From: CAVVDT01 sp963747005
GTDB taxonomy: Bacteria > Pseudomonadota > Alphaproteobacteria > Rhizobiales > Aestuariivirgaceae
Reading direction: 5' to 3'
Length of the DNA stretch: 64,000 nucleotides
Assembly (NCBI GenBank): GCA_963747005.1
Contig: CAVVDT010000015.1
Coordinates: 124,001-188,000 of the forward strand
How positions within the stretch are numbered: the stretch's first letter is position 1; the number at the start of each line of letters is the position of its first letter. The notes under the pieces were generated by a model, which did no database searches, had not been told where the DNA came from, and was given only the letters and a program-made list of their open reading frames with translations. This document shows positions 50,522 to 59,072 of the stretch, piece after piece. Both the position numbers and the translations under genes were made by a program.

Positions 50522-50695
50522 CTATTTTGACTTGATCGCATCTTTCAGGCCGCCGACGGCGTTCTGGACCTTGCCCTCGACTTCGTCGGCCCGGCCGTCA
50601 GCTTCCAGTTTGGCGTCGCCGATCGCCTGGCCGAGCGCCTGCTTGGCGGCGCCCTTCAGTTGTTTGGCCGATCCCGCGACCCTGTCCCTGTCCAT
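50522..50695 (-). CDS. CsbD-family general stress protein (copy 2)
   Basis: A 57-aa protein differing from copy 1 (36259) only at the DK-I/DE-V pair near residue 38 and one residue near the end (Leu to Ile). The DNA from 50585 to 50776, covering most of the gene and its whole upstream region, is identical to 36322-36513. Recent duplication or gene conversion is the simplest explanation. The same operator candidate lies upstream. Confidence 0.85.
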   Translation of the reverse strand: MDRDRVAGSAKQLKGAAKQALGQAIGDAKLEADGRADEVEGKVQNAVGGLKDAIKSK

Positions 50696-50747
50696 GTTTT
50701 TGTGCTCCACAATTTTGATCATAATAACCGGCTACGTTGCAGCAAAC

Positions 50748-50763
50748 TGTTCAATTTTGCTCA
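50748..50763 (-). promoter_or_regulatory. Candidate Crp/Fnr-type operator upstream of csbD copy 2
   Basis: TGAGCAAAATTGAACA, identical to the site at 36485 and inside the 192-bp perfect repeat. Confidence 0.5.
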
Positions 50764-50957
50764 TGACCGTGGTGTGAGCCCCCATCACGATCCAGTCATG
50801 GGTAGAGTCTCGGCGGCATGATTGCCCTGTCGGGCGAGGGTGGCGGCGAATGCATCGCTCATGGCGAGCCAACATGTCCCACCGTGAGCCAGCCGATTGT
50901 CAGCTACCCGATGCCTCACCGCCTGCGCTCTACTGGACCACGACAAGCGGTATCGGG

Positions 50958-51022
50958 ATGACTACGCGCGGAACGGAAATCAACCACCACGGAGAGGCAC
51001 ACCAATAGCCGCAATATTGGTG
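50958..51022 (-). pseudogene. BA14K gene fragment
   Basis: The minus strand reads YCGYWCASPWWLISVPRVVI, collinear with YGNYWYASPWWLVPSVAITI of the BA14K protein at 36689. No start, no BA14K motif and no flanking frame remain. It shows that the duplicated unit once included BA14K. The rest of 50777-51082 has no recognisable gene. Confidence 0.65.
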
Positions 51023-51082
51023 GGTACGTGTGGCAACCACGAAAGGAAGTCTCGGAAGGATCTGCTAAGTGTTTGAAAAACA

Positions 51083-51131
51083 TGGCGCACCCGACAGGAT
51101 TCGAACCTGTGACCTCTGCCTTCGGAGGGCA
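51083..51131 (-). tRNA. 3' remnant of tRNA-Arg(CCG), candidate attachment site
   Basis: The minus strand reads TGCCCTCCGAAGGCAGAGGT, then the T arm GGTTCGAATCC and acceptor end GGGTGCGCCA, including CCA. This is the 3' two-thirds of tRNA-Arg(CCG) from the anticodon stem onward. The D arm and 5' acceptor strand are absent; similarity stops at 51131. It lies 40 bp from the integrase stop codon, as expected for an att site at a tRNA 3' end. It cannot be a functional tRNA. Confidence 0.8.
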
Positions 51132-51170
51132 ATGCGTGCGATGGTTGGCCCATCAACCCCACCAAATTAG

Positions 51171-52445
51171 TTAGGCTGGGTGAATATTTGCAATTCCACG
51201 CTGTATCGGTCGGCGCAATAGCTCAGCGGCGGGGGGTAGACCCTCAAACAAGAGGTCGGCCCAAATCTGTGACAGCTCTCGCCGCCGTTGCAGATGAGCT
51301 GCGCGATTATAGGCACCTTCCACCCGATCCTTCGGCGTGTGTGCCAGCATGAGGTCAATGATGCGGCTATCAGCGGGGAACCGCTCATTCATGACGCTCG
51401 AAAACGTCGCCCGCCAGCCATGTGGAACATGCCGATGGTGATAGCCGGCCCGGTTCAGGAGGTAGCCGATTGCATTCTCGCTCATCGGCTTGTGGGCATG
51501 TCGGCCATTGGGGAAAACCAGCGGCCCGCGACCTGTAAGCTTGCGTACTGTGGCAATCACATCGAGCGCTTGCCGCGACAGCGGGACCGGGTGATCGCGC
51601 GCCTCATCGTCTTTCAGATGCAGGCGCAGCTTCATTCTCTCCGCCGGCACGATCCAGACGGGGTCGTCGGGGTCAATGTGATCAAGCTCCGACCAAGGGG
51701 TTCTGATGAGCGCGCCAGGACGCAGTGCTGTCAGTGCCAGCAGGCGCAATGCAAGCTTTGTCACCGGGCTTGCTGGTGTGGACTCTGCCCGACGAAGAAT
51801 TTCTCTGGCACCGTCGAGATCGGTGACGGCCGGCTGACGTCCCCGCTTGAGTGGGGCCATGGCCTTCTGGACAATGGTGGCCGGGTCACTCTCGCCACGA
51901 CCGGAGGCGATTGCGTAGACGAAGACTGCCGACATCCGTTGACGAATGCGCCGTGCAGTCTCGATTGCAGGGCGGGCTTCGATCGTGCGGAGCAGCTGCA
52001 GAACCTGCGGAGCGGTGATTTCACGTATCGGAACACTGCCGAACGTAGGAAACACATCTCGCTCAAGAGAATGAACAACATCGTTGGCATGCACCGGCAC
52101 CCAGGTCGGCTCCTGCAACGCGTGCCATTCGCGAGCGATCGCTTCAAAGGTGTCCCCGGACGATATCCTGGCTTGTTCACGCTTTTCCTTGCGCTTATGA
52201 GCCGGGTTTACATCGTTGGCGAGTTGCCTCTTGGCATCATCACGCTTGAGGCGCGCATCGTGGAGGCTGACGGCAGGATATCGTCCGAAGCTAAGCGTCT
52301 GACGTTTACCGACATAGCGATAGTCCATGCGCCACAGTCGACCGCCAGAGGGCGACACATAGAGATAGAGTCCCCCGGCATCGGCCAGTTTGTAAGCCTG
52401 CTCGCGTGGCTTGGCATTCCTGACGGTCACATCGGTCAGCGGCAT
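51171..52445 (-). CDS. P4-type tyrosine recombinase (site-specific integrase)
   Basis: A 424-aa integrase. The N-terminal DUF4102-type arm-binding domain (MPLTDVTVRNAKPREQAYKL, LYLYVSPSGGRLWRMDYRY, LSFGRYPAVSLHDARLKRD) is diagnostic for the P4 group. The core-binding domain is at about 100-200 and the catalytic domain has Arg in ALTALRPGALIRTPW, HGWRATFSS (His-x-x-Arg) and MLAHTPKDRVEGAYNRA (His and Tyr). This group integrates at tRNA 3' ends, consistent with the tRNA-Arg remnant next to it. It is unrelated to the integrase at 23055. Confidence 0.93.
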   Translation of the reverse strand: MPLTDVTVRNAKPREQAYKLADAGGLYLYVSPSGGRLWRMDYRYVGKRQTLSFGRYPAVSLHDARLKRDDAKRQLANDVNPAHKRKEKREQARISSGDTFEAIAREWHALQEPTWVPVHANDVVHSLERDVFPTFGSVPIREITAPQVLQLLRTIEARPAIETARRIRQRMSAVFVYAIASGRGESDPATIVQKAMAPLKRGRQPAVTDLDGAREILRRAESTPASPVTKLALRLLALTALRPGALIRTPWSELDHIDPDDPVWIVPAERMKLRLHLKDDEARDHPVPLSRQALDVIATVRKLTGRGPLVFPNGRHAHKPMSENAIGYLLNRAGYHHRHVPHGWRATFSSVMNERFPADSRIIDLMLAHTPKDRVEGAYNRAAHLQRRRELSQIWADLLFEGLPPAAELLRRPIQRGIANIHPA

Positions 52446-52656
52446 GTGACGGTATTTCCATGCATAGACGACGGTATGTCAGTAATTTATACCGTCAAAA
52501 ATGCAGGATGTCGATGCACGCTACTGGATCATATCGGACAACAGTATCGACCAGTATCTCTAATGGAGGTAAGATATTTCTTTGGAAAAACGCGCTCATT
52601 TTGAATCTTGATGCACGGTGGTGCACCATCGCGGACGCTTGCCTCTTGAAATTGGA

Positions 52657-52746
<90 letters not shown>

Positions 52747-53055
52747 GCTAAGAGACCCTTATCATCGCCATGTGGCCTGTGGGAGGCGTTCTGATAGCGC
52801 GGCGCGTGACCATTGCCAACCCCAACTTGCGTGCAGGTCGCCCGTCAGAGGGGACTTTTACCTGTTTTTCTTGACAATCGGTCCCATGCAACCCTATAGA
52901 GCCCGCCAACGGGCGGAGGGCCATTGCGGTCCCCCGCCTCAATTGCGCTGTTTCAGGCTCGATAAAAACAACAACAAGCAAAGTTCGCCCTCATTTTCCG
53001 CCAGGGGATCAGAGGGCGGCGCCGACGGACGCGGGCAGAGAAAAGAAGGAAGACC
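52747..53055. other. Leader and promoter region of rplU-rpmA
   Basis: No gene seen. The last 120 bp are likely the 5' UTR of the ribosomal protein operon; AAGAAGGAAGACC is the ribosome site of rplU. I cannot define a leader structure by eye. Confidence 0.4.
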
Positions 53056-53451
53056 ATGTACGCCATCATCAAGACCGGCGGCAAGCAGTACCGCGTCGCC
53101 CCCGACGATACCCTCGAGGTCGAGCGCCTGCCCGGCAATGCCGGCGACACCGTCGAGATCGCAGAAGTTCTCATGATCGCCGGCGACGACGGGATCGAGG
53201 TCGGCGCACCATTTGTCGCCGGGGCCACCGTCAGCGCCGAACTCGTCGCCCAGACCCGCGGCGACAAGATCATCATTTTCAAGAAGCGCCGGCGCAAGCA
53301 TTACCGCCGCCGCCAGGGCCACCGTCAGGACCTGACCCTCCTCAAGGTGACCGCCATCAACTCAGCCGGCGCCAAGAAGCCGGCCAGGAAGGCCGCCGCC
53401 AAGCCGGCTGCCGAAGACGCCCCCGCCGCCGCAGCCGGCGACCAGGCCTAA
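53056..53451 (+). CDS. rplU: 50S ribosomal protein L21
   Basis: A 131-aa L21: MYAIIKTGGKQYRVAPDDTLEVERLPG at the start and KIIIFKKRRRKHYRRRQGHRQDLTLLKV, the rRNA-binding region. After residue 103 there is an Ala/Lys/Pro-rich extension (AKKPARKAAAKPAAEDAPAA) usual in alphaproteobacteria. It binds 23S rRNA in the large subunit. First gene of the rplU-rpmA operon. Confidence 0.98.
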   Translation: MYAIIKTGGKQYRVAPDDTLEVERLPGNAGDTVEIAEVLMIAGDDGIEVGAPFVAGATVSAELVAQTRGDKIIIFKKRRRKHYRRRQGHRQDLTLLKVTAINSAGAKKPARKAAAKPAAEDAPAAAAGDQA

Positions 53452-53470
53452 GAGACAAGGAGCGACATCA

Positions 53471-53737
53471 ATGGCTCACAAGAAAGCAGGCGGTTCCTCC
53501 CGCAACGGCCGCGACTCGGCCGCCCAGCGCCTCGGCGTCAAGAAGTTCGGTGGCGAAGCCGTCATCCCCGGCAACATCATCGTGCGCCAGCGCGGCACCC
53601 AGTTTCACCCCGGCTCAGGCGTCGGCATGGGCAAGGACCACACCATCTTCGCCAAGCTGAACGGCAAGGTGACGTTCACCACGACACGCGGCGGGCGCAG
53701 CTTCATTTCCGTCGTGCCGATGCCGGCGGGCGAATAA
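53471..53737 (+). CDS. rpmA: 50S ribosomal protein L27
   Basis: An 88-aa L27: MAHKKAGGSSRNGRDSAAQRLGVKKFGG, then GNIIVRQRGTQFHPGSGVGMGKDHTIFA. The N-terminal tail reaches the peptidyl transferase centre; no N-terminal prepeptide as in Firmicutes. 19 bp after rplU. A strong terminator follows. Confidence 0.98.
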   Translation: MAHKKAGGSSRNGRDSAAQRLGVKKFGGEAVIPGNIIVRQRGTQFHPGSGVGMGKDHTIFAKLNGKVTFTTTRGGRSFISVVPMPAGE

Positions 53738-53810
53738 GCGAGCGGCGCGCTGCCAGCCCGCCGGCTCATCCGACCCGGCGGCTGAAGGCCAAGGCCATTC
53801 GATACGCTGA

Positions 53811-53840
53811 CGGGGAGATGGTGAGCCATCTCCCCGTTTT
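53811..53840 (+). terminator. Rho-independent terminator after rpmA
   Basis: CGGGGAGATGG and CCATCTCCCCG form a perfect 11-bp stem with a TGAG loop, followed by TTTT. It ends the ribosomal operon just before the GNAT gene. Confidence 0.9.
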
Positions 53841-53858
53841 CCGTTTCAGGTGCCTCAA

Positions 53859-54437
53859 ATGCCCGAGCAAGACACGATCACCATCAAGACAGAACGCCTG
53901 GTGCTGCGCCCGCTGACGCTCGCCGATGCCGCACGCCTTGCACGCCTTGCCGATCACGCCGAAATCGCCAGCAAGCTTGCGACCATGCCGCACCCCTATG
54001 ATGAAAGGGACGCCCTCGACTTCATCACCCGGGTCCGCGCCGCCCCCGCCGGGGCGGCCTGCTTTGCCATCACGCTGAAGGATGAAGGCGGACTCATCGG
54101 CACCTGCGGCTATGGCCCGGCCCACGGGCGGCCGGGCGACACTCCGCCCGAAACCGATTTCGGCTACTGGCTCGGCCTCGACTATTGGGGTAAGGGCTAT
54201 GCCACCGAAGCGGCAGGGGCGGTTGTGGCCCATGCCTTCGAGAGGTCGGGTATCGCCGTGCTCACCACCGACTACCAGATAGGCAATGAGGCATCGAAGC
54301 GGGTGCTGGTGCGCCTGGGCTTTCGCCTCCTCGGTGCCCGCCGCCGCCACTCGCTGGGTTCCGGCGGCGAGGTCGAGACCATGCAGGTGGAGCTGGCCGA
54401 AAAGGATTGGCGCGCCAGCCGGGGGGCGGGGCGATGA
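53859..54437 (+). CDS. GNAT family N-acetyltransferase (RimJ/RimL-like)
   Basis: A protein of 192 aa with the GNAT fold: TERLVLRPLTLADAARLARLADHAEIA at the start, FGYWLGLDYWGKGYATEAAGAVVAHAF (motif A with the acetyl-CoA loop WGKGYATEA) and VLTTDYQIGNEASKRVLVRLGFRLLG (motif B). RimJ/L-type enzymes acetylate protein N-termini, but the substrate is unknown. ATG at 53859 is chosen; a GTG three codons earlier is possible. It overlaps obgE by 4 bp, the conserved order in Hyphomicrobiales. Confidence 0.88.
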   Translation: MPEQDTITIKTERLVLRPLTLADAARLARLADHAEIASKLATMPHPYDERDALDFITRVRAAPAGAACFAITLKDEGGLIGTCGYGPAHGRPGDTPPETDFGYWLGLDYWGKGYATEAAGAVVAHAFERSGIAVLTTDYQIGNEASKRVLVRLGFRLLGARRRHSLGSGGEVETMQVELAEKDWRASRGAGR

Positions 54438-55471
54438 AGTTTCTCGACCAGGCCAAGATCTATGTCCGCTCCGGCGATGGCGGGGCAGGCGCTGTCTCCT
54501 TCCGGCGCGAAAAGTTCATCGAGTTCGGTGGCCCCGACGGCGGCGACGGCGGGCGCGGCGGCCATGTCTGGGTGGAGGCCGTCGATGCCCTCAACACCCT
54601 CATCGACTATCGCTACCAGCAGCATTTCAAGGGCAAGACGGGCGGCCACGGCATGGGCGCCAACCGCACCGGCAAGAACGGCGCCGATGCGGTGCTCAAG
54701 GTGCCGGTGGGAACCCAGGTCTATGCCGAGGACAACGAGACACTGATCGCCGACCTCACCGAGGTGGGCCAAAGGGTGCGCCTTTTGCGCGGCGGCAATG
54801 GCGGCTTCGGCAATGCCTATTTCAAGTCCTCCACCAACCGCGCCCCTCGCCACGCCAATCCCGGCCAGGAAGGCGACGAGATGTGGATATGGCTGCGCCT
54901 CAAGCTCATCGCCGATGCCGGCCTCGTAGGCCTGCCCAATGCCGGCAAGTCGACGCTCTTGGCCGCCGTTTCGGCCGCCCGCCCGAAGATCGCCGATTAT
55001 CCCTTCACCACGCTGCACCCGCAGCTCGGCGTTGTCGCGGTGGGCAATGCAAGCTTCGTTCTCGCCGACATCCCCGGCCTGATCGAAGGGGCCCACGAGG
55101 GGGCGGGGCTCGGCGACCGCTTCCTCGGCCACGTCGAGCGCTGCGCCGTGCTGTTGCATCTGATCGATGCGACCGACCCCGACCCGGCTGCCAACTGGAA
55201 GACCATCCGGGCTGAGCTCAAGGCCTATGGCGGGGCACTGGCGGAGAAACCGGAGATCGTTGCCCTCAACAAGGCCGATGCCCTCGGCAGCGAAGAATTG
55301 AAGAAGGTGGTCGCCGCCTTCAGGCGCCGCACCAGGCTGACGCCGCTGGTCATCTCCGGCGTCTCGGGCCTCAATGTCCGCTCCACCATGGGCAAGTTGC
55401 TCGACATGGTACGCGAGGCCCGCAATCCGGCAAAGGCCGGGGCGGACGGAGAAGCGGCATGGCGGCCCTGA
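54434..55471 (+). CDS. obgE: GTPase ObgE/CgtA
   Basis: A 345-aa Obg GTPase. The glycine-rich OBG domain (1-158) has YVRSGDGGAGAVSFRREKFIEFGGPDGGDGGRGG. The G domain has G1 GLPNAGKSTLL, G2 in PFTTLHPQLGVV, G3 DIPGLIEGAHEGAGLG and G4 NKAD. It acts in large-subunit maturation and stress control. It overlaps the GNAT gene (ATGA) and proB (13 bp). Confidence 0.97.
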   Translation: MKFLDQAKIYVRSGDGGAGAVSFRREKFIEFGGPDGGDGGRGGHVWVEAVDALNTLIDYRYQQHFKGKTGGHGMGANRTGKNGADAVLKVPVGTQVYAEDNETLIADLTEVGQRVRLLRGGNGGFGNAYFKSSTNRAPRHANPGQEGDEMWIWLRLKLIADAGLVGLPNAGKSTLLAAVSAARPKIADYPFTTLHPQLGVVAVGNASFVLADIPGLIEGAHEGAGLGDRFLGHVERCAVLLHLIDATDPDPAANWKTIRAELKAYGGALAEKPEIVALNKADALGSEELKKVVAAFRRRTRLTPLVISGVSGLNVRSTMGKLLDMVREARNPAKAGADGEAAWRP

Positions 55472-56592
55472 ACGCCCGCCTCACCGGCGCCCGCCGCCTG
55501 GTGGTGAAGATCGGCTCGGCGCTGCTGGTCGATCAGGCATCGGGGCGGCTGCGCCAGTCGTGGCTGGAGACGCTTGCTGCCGATATTGCCGGCCACCGCG
55601 CTGCCGGAGCCGAAGTGCTGGTGGTGTCGTCGGGCGCCATCGCACTCGGGCGCCGCATTCTCGACCTGCCGGCCGGCATTCTCAAGCTGGAGGAAAACCA
55701 GGCCGCTGCCGCCGTTGGCCAGATCGCCCTGGCCCATGCCTGGCAGCAGCATCTCGCCCGCCACGATCTCATTGCCGGCCAGATCCTCTTGACCCTCAAC
55801 GACACCGAGGAGCGCCGCCGCTATCTCAATGCCCGCGCCACCCTCAACACCCTGCTGCGCCAGGGGGCGGTGCCGGTGATCAACGAGAACGACACGGTCG
55901 CCACTTCGGAAATCCGCTACGGCGACAACGACCGGCTGGCGGCGCGCGTCACCTCGATGATGGCGGCCGACTGCCTGGTGCTGCTCTCCGACGTCGACGG
56001 TCTCTATACCGCCCCGCCCGGTGCGCCCGGCGCCACCCACATCCCCGAGGTGAGGGAGATCACCGCCGACATCGAGGCGATGGCCGGTAAACCGGTCTCC
56101 GGCATCGGTTCGGGCGGTATGGTCACCAAGATCGAGGCTGCCCGCATCGCAACCGGCGGTGGCGCCTCGATGGTGATTGCAGCGGGCGCCCCCGACCATC
56201 CGCTGAGGCGCATTGCTTCAGGCGAGCGCTGCACCTGGTTCGTATCCGCCGCCGAGCCGGTCGCCGCCCGCAAGCGCTGGATCGCCGGCACCCTCATTCC
56301 GGTCGGTCGGCTGGTGGTCGATGATGGCGCCGCCGGTGCCCTGAAACGCGGCAAGAGCCTGCTGCCCGCCGGGGTCGTCCGCATCGAAGGTCACTTCTCG
56401 CGCGGCGATGCGTTGAGTATTGTGACGGCTTCGGGCCTTGAGGTCGCCCGGGGCCTGAGCGCCTACGACCACGCCGAAGCCGAACGCATCGCCGGCAGGC
56501 GCTCGGGCGAGATCGAGGCGCTGATCGGCTACAGGGGACGTGACGAGATGGTTCACCGCGACGATCTCGTGCTGTTGGGGAAAAGCGGATAA
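55459..56592 (+). CDS. proB: Glutamate 5-kinase
   Basis: A 377-aa kinase. The amino-acid kinase domain (1-260) has RLVVKIGSALLVD, VSSGAIALGRRIL, VINENDTVATSEIRYGDNDRLAARV and GSGGMVTKIEAARIA. A PUA domain (about 285-375) follows with LLPAGVVRIEGHFSRGDALSIV. It phosphorylates glutamate in the first step of proline synthesis and is usually feedback-inhibited by proline. It overlaps obgE and the proA start (1 bp). Confidence 0.97.
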   Translation: MAALNARLTGARRLVVKIGSALLVDQASGRLRQSWLETLAADIAGHRAAGAEVLVVSSGAIALGRRILDLPAGILKLEENQAAAAVGQIALAHAWQQHLARHDLIAGQILLTLNDTEERRRYLNARATLNTLLRQGAVPVINENDTVATSEIRYGDNDRLAARVTSMMAADCLVLLSDVDGLYTAPPGAPGATHIPEVREITADIEAMAGKPVSGIGSGGMVTKIEAARIATGGGASMVIAAGAPDHPLRRIASGERCTWFVSAAEPVAARKRWIAGTLIPVGRLVVDDGAAGALKRGKSLLPAGVVRIEGHFSRGDALSIVTASGLEVARGLSAYDHAEAERIAGRRSGEIEALIGYRGRDEMVHRDDLVLLGKSG

Positions 56593-57872
56593 TGACCATG
56601 GCGAGCCAACGCGACGATCTTGCCGCCGATATGGGCCGCCTCGCAGCCGCCGCCCGGCGTGCCGCGAAATCTTTGGCAGCGGCCAGCAGCGAGGCCAAGA
56701 ACGCCGCCCTCATCGCCATGGCCGCCAACATTCGCGCCGCTCAAGGCCGCATCGCCGAAGCCAACGCCCGCGACGTGGCACTGGCAAAGAACCAGAACCG
56801 CACCCACGCCCACATCGACCGCCTTACCCTGACACCCGAACGCATCGAGGCCATGGCGAAGGGCCTGGAGGATATCGCCGGCCTGCCCGACCCGGTGGGC
56901 GCGGTGATGGCCAGATGGACGCGACCCAACGGCTTGCAGATATCCCGCGTGCGGGTGCCCATCGGGGTCATCGCCATCGTCTATGAATCGCGCCCCAACG
57001 TCACCGCCGATGCCGGGGCCCTGTGCATGAAGTCGGGCAACGCCGCCATCCTGCGGGGCGGCTCCGACAGTTTTCAGTCCTCCTCGCTCATCGTCGAAGC
57101 CCTGCGCGCCGGCCTGCAAGCGGCCGGACTCGATCCCGACGCCATCCAGATGGTGCCGACGTCCGACCGGCGCGCCGTCGGCATGCTGCTGGAGGGGCTG
57201 TCGGGCGCCATCGATCTCATCGTACCGCGCGGCGGAAAGAGCCTGGTCGCGCGCGTGCAGGCCGAGGCACGGGTGCCCGTCTTTGCCCACCTGGAAGGCA
57301 TCTGCCATGTCTACGTGGACAAGGGCGCCGATGCCGGTATGGCCTCAAGCATCGCCGTCAATTCCAAGATGCGGCGCACCGGGGTGTGCGGAGCGGCCGA
57401 GACGCTGCTGGTCGACCGCGCCGCCAAGCACCGGTTGCTGGCGCCCGTCATCAAAAGCCTCATCGAGGCGGGCTGCGAAGTGCGCGGCGATGCTGAGGCC
57501 TGCGTCGCCGACCCCCGCGTCAAAGTCGCCGGCGAAGAGGACTGGCACAGGGAATATCTCGATGCCGTCATCGCCGTGCGCGTCGTCGACGGGGTGCAAG
57601 GTGCCATCGACCACATCGCCCGCTACGGTTCGCAGCACACCGATTCCATCGTCACCGGCAACGAAGCCACGGCGCGGCGCTTCCTTGACGAAGTGGACAG
57701 CGCCATCGTGCTGCACAACGCCTCCACCCAGTTTGCCGACGGCGGCGAATTCGGCTTCGGCGCCGAAATCGGCATTGCCACCGGCAAGCTGCACGCCCGC
57801 GGTCCTGTCGGCCTGGAACAGCTCACCACCTTCAAGTACCAGGTGCGCGGTTCCGGCCAGGTCAGACCCTGA
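56592..57872 (+). CDS. proA: Glutamate-5-semialdehyde dehydrogenase
   Basis: A 426-aa gamma-glutamyl phosphate reductase. VRVPIGVIAIVYESRPNVTADAGALCMKSGNAAILRGGS is the family signature; the catalytic Cys lies in NSKMRRTGVCGAAETLLVDR. HARGPVGLEQLTTFKYQVRGSGQVRP closes it. It reduces glutamyl phosphate with NADPH to the semialdehyde. Start ATG at 56592 shares one base with the proB stop (TAATG). Confidence 0.97.
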   Translation: MTMASQRDDLAADMGRLAAAARRAAKSLAAASSEAKNAALIAMAANIRAAQGRIAEANARDVALAKNQNRTHAHIDRLTLTPERIEAMAKGLEDIAGLPDPVGAVMARWTRPNGLQISRVRVPIGVIAIVYESRPNVTADAGALCMKSGNAAILRGGSDSFQSSSLIVEALRAGLQAAGLDPDAIQMVPTSDRRAVGMLLEGLSGAIDLIVPRGGKSLVARVQAEARVPVFAHLEGICHVYVDKGADAGMASSIAVNSKMRRTGVCGAAETLLVDRAAKHRLLAPVIKSLIEAGCEVRGDAEACVADPRVKVAGEEDWHREYLDAVIAVRVVDGVQGAIDHIARYGSQHTDSIVTGNEATARRFLDEVDSAIVLHNASTQFADGGEFGFGAEIGIATGKLHARGPVGLEQLTTFKYQVRGSGQVRP

Positions 57873-57881
57873 TCCGCCCGG

Positions 57882-58487
57882 ATGGCGCGATTTCCCTTTA
57901 CCCTGCCGCCGCACGACGGCCTTGCCATCGGCCTGTTCGGCGGTTCGTTCAATCCGCCCCATGCCGGCCATCGCGCCATCGCCGAAGCGGCGCTGAAGCG
58001 CCTCGGTCTCGATAGCGTCTGGTGGCTGGTGTCGCCGCAGAACCCGCTGAAGGATCCGCGCGAGACGTCGGACTTCGCCGCCCGCTTTGCCGCCACTGAG
58101 GCGATCGCCCGCCATCCCCGCTTCATCGTGTCGGGGATCGAGGGCAGGATCGGCACCCGCACCACCTCAGGGTTCCTCAAGCGCATGGCCCCGGTGCTGG
58201 CCCGCGGGCATTTCGTGTGGATCATGGGCGCCAACTCATTTGCCGGCCTTCACCGCTGGAACGACTGGCGTCGCCTGCCTGAGACCTTGCCGCTTGCCGT
58301 CTTCGACCGCCCCGGGGCCACCATGGCCGCCCTGTCGTCGCCCGCCGCCCGGCTCCTGGCCAGCTGTCGCCTGCCCGCGCCCGACGCTGCCAGGCTGGCG
58401 TTTACTGCGCCGCCTGCCTGGGCCTTTCTCACCCTGCCGCTGCGCAATGAAAGCTCGACCGCACTGCGTCGTTCAGGCGGTACTTGA
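57882..58487 (+). CDS. nadD: Nicotinate-nucleotide adenylyltransferase
   Basis: A 201-aa nucleotidyltransferase. IGLFGGSFNPPHAGHRAIAEAAL carries the HxGH-type ATP motif (HAGH), WLVSPQNPLKD and HFVWIMGANSFAGLHRWNDWRRL bind substrate, and NESSTALRRS is the terminal ISSTxIR-like motif. It makes deamido-NAD from nicotinate mononucleotide and ATP. 9 bp after proA. Confidence 0.95.
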   Translation: MARFPFTLPPHDGLAIGLFGGSFNPPHAGHRAIAEAALKRLGLDSVWWLVSPQNPLKDPRETSDFAARFAATEAIARHPRFIVSGIEGRIGTRTTSGFLKRMAPVLARGHFVWIMGANSFAGLHRWNDWRRLPETLPLAVFDRPGATMAALSSPAARLLASCRLPAPDAARLAFTAPPAWAFLTLPLRNESSTALRRSGGT

Positions 58488-58526
58488 AACTGTCACACGC
58501 TTCCCCCATAGTCGAAGCGTCAGGTA

Positions 58527-59054
58527 TTGAACCCGGAAGGTCTTCGAACAGTCACACCCCGTGCCAAGATCGCGATCTCCACATTCCCTGCACCGCCGGC
58601 TCGCCGAGTCGGAGCTTCATCCACGAGGAAACCAGCCCTGCCCGTCCAGACTGCACGCAACGGCGCGCGCAAGCGCCCCGTAACGGACGACGCGTTGCCG
58701 AGCCGCAACGCCCCGTCCGCCCTCACCTCCGCCGTCCTCGCAAGCCTTGAGGACGCCAAGGCCGAAAACATCTCCACCCTCGATCTCGATGGCAAGTCGG
58801 CGCTGGCCGACCAGATGATCATTGCCTCCGGCCGCTCCAGCCGCCACGTTGCAGCCATCGCGGAACAACTGGTCGAAAAGCTCAAAGGCGCCGGCAGCAA
58901 GGATCTGCGCATCGAGGGCCAGCCCCATTGCGACTGGGTGCTGGTCGATGCCGGCGACGTCATTGTCCACATCTTCCGTCCCGAGGTCAGAAGCTTTTAC
59001 AACCTCGAAAAGCTGTGGTCGCCCGACGCCCCCGTCGAACGGCCCACGGCCTGA
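58527..59054 (+). CDS. rsfS: Ribosome silencing factor RsfS
   Basis: The core (about residues 65-170) is RsfS/Iojap: LEDAKAENISTLDLDGKSALADQMIIASGRSSRHVAAIAEQLVEKL, then GQPHCDWVLVDAGDVIVHIFRPEVRSFYNLEKLW. It binds L14 and blocks subunit joining under nutrient stress. The start is uncertain: only TTG codons are available in frame (58527 used; 58695 would give the shorter, more usual length). The N-terminal 60 residues are poorly conserved and may not be translated. Confidence 0.88.
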   Translation: MNPEGLRTVTPRAKIAISTFPAPPARRVGASSTRKPALPVQTARNGARKRPVTDDALPSRNAPSALTSAVLASLEDAKAENISTLDLDGKSALADQMIIASGRSSRHVAAIAEQLVEKLKGAGSKDLRIEGQPHCDWVLVDAGDVIVHIFRPEVRSFYNLEKLWSPDAPVERPTA

Positions 59055-59072
59055 CCGACCCGCAAACGGCGC

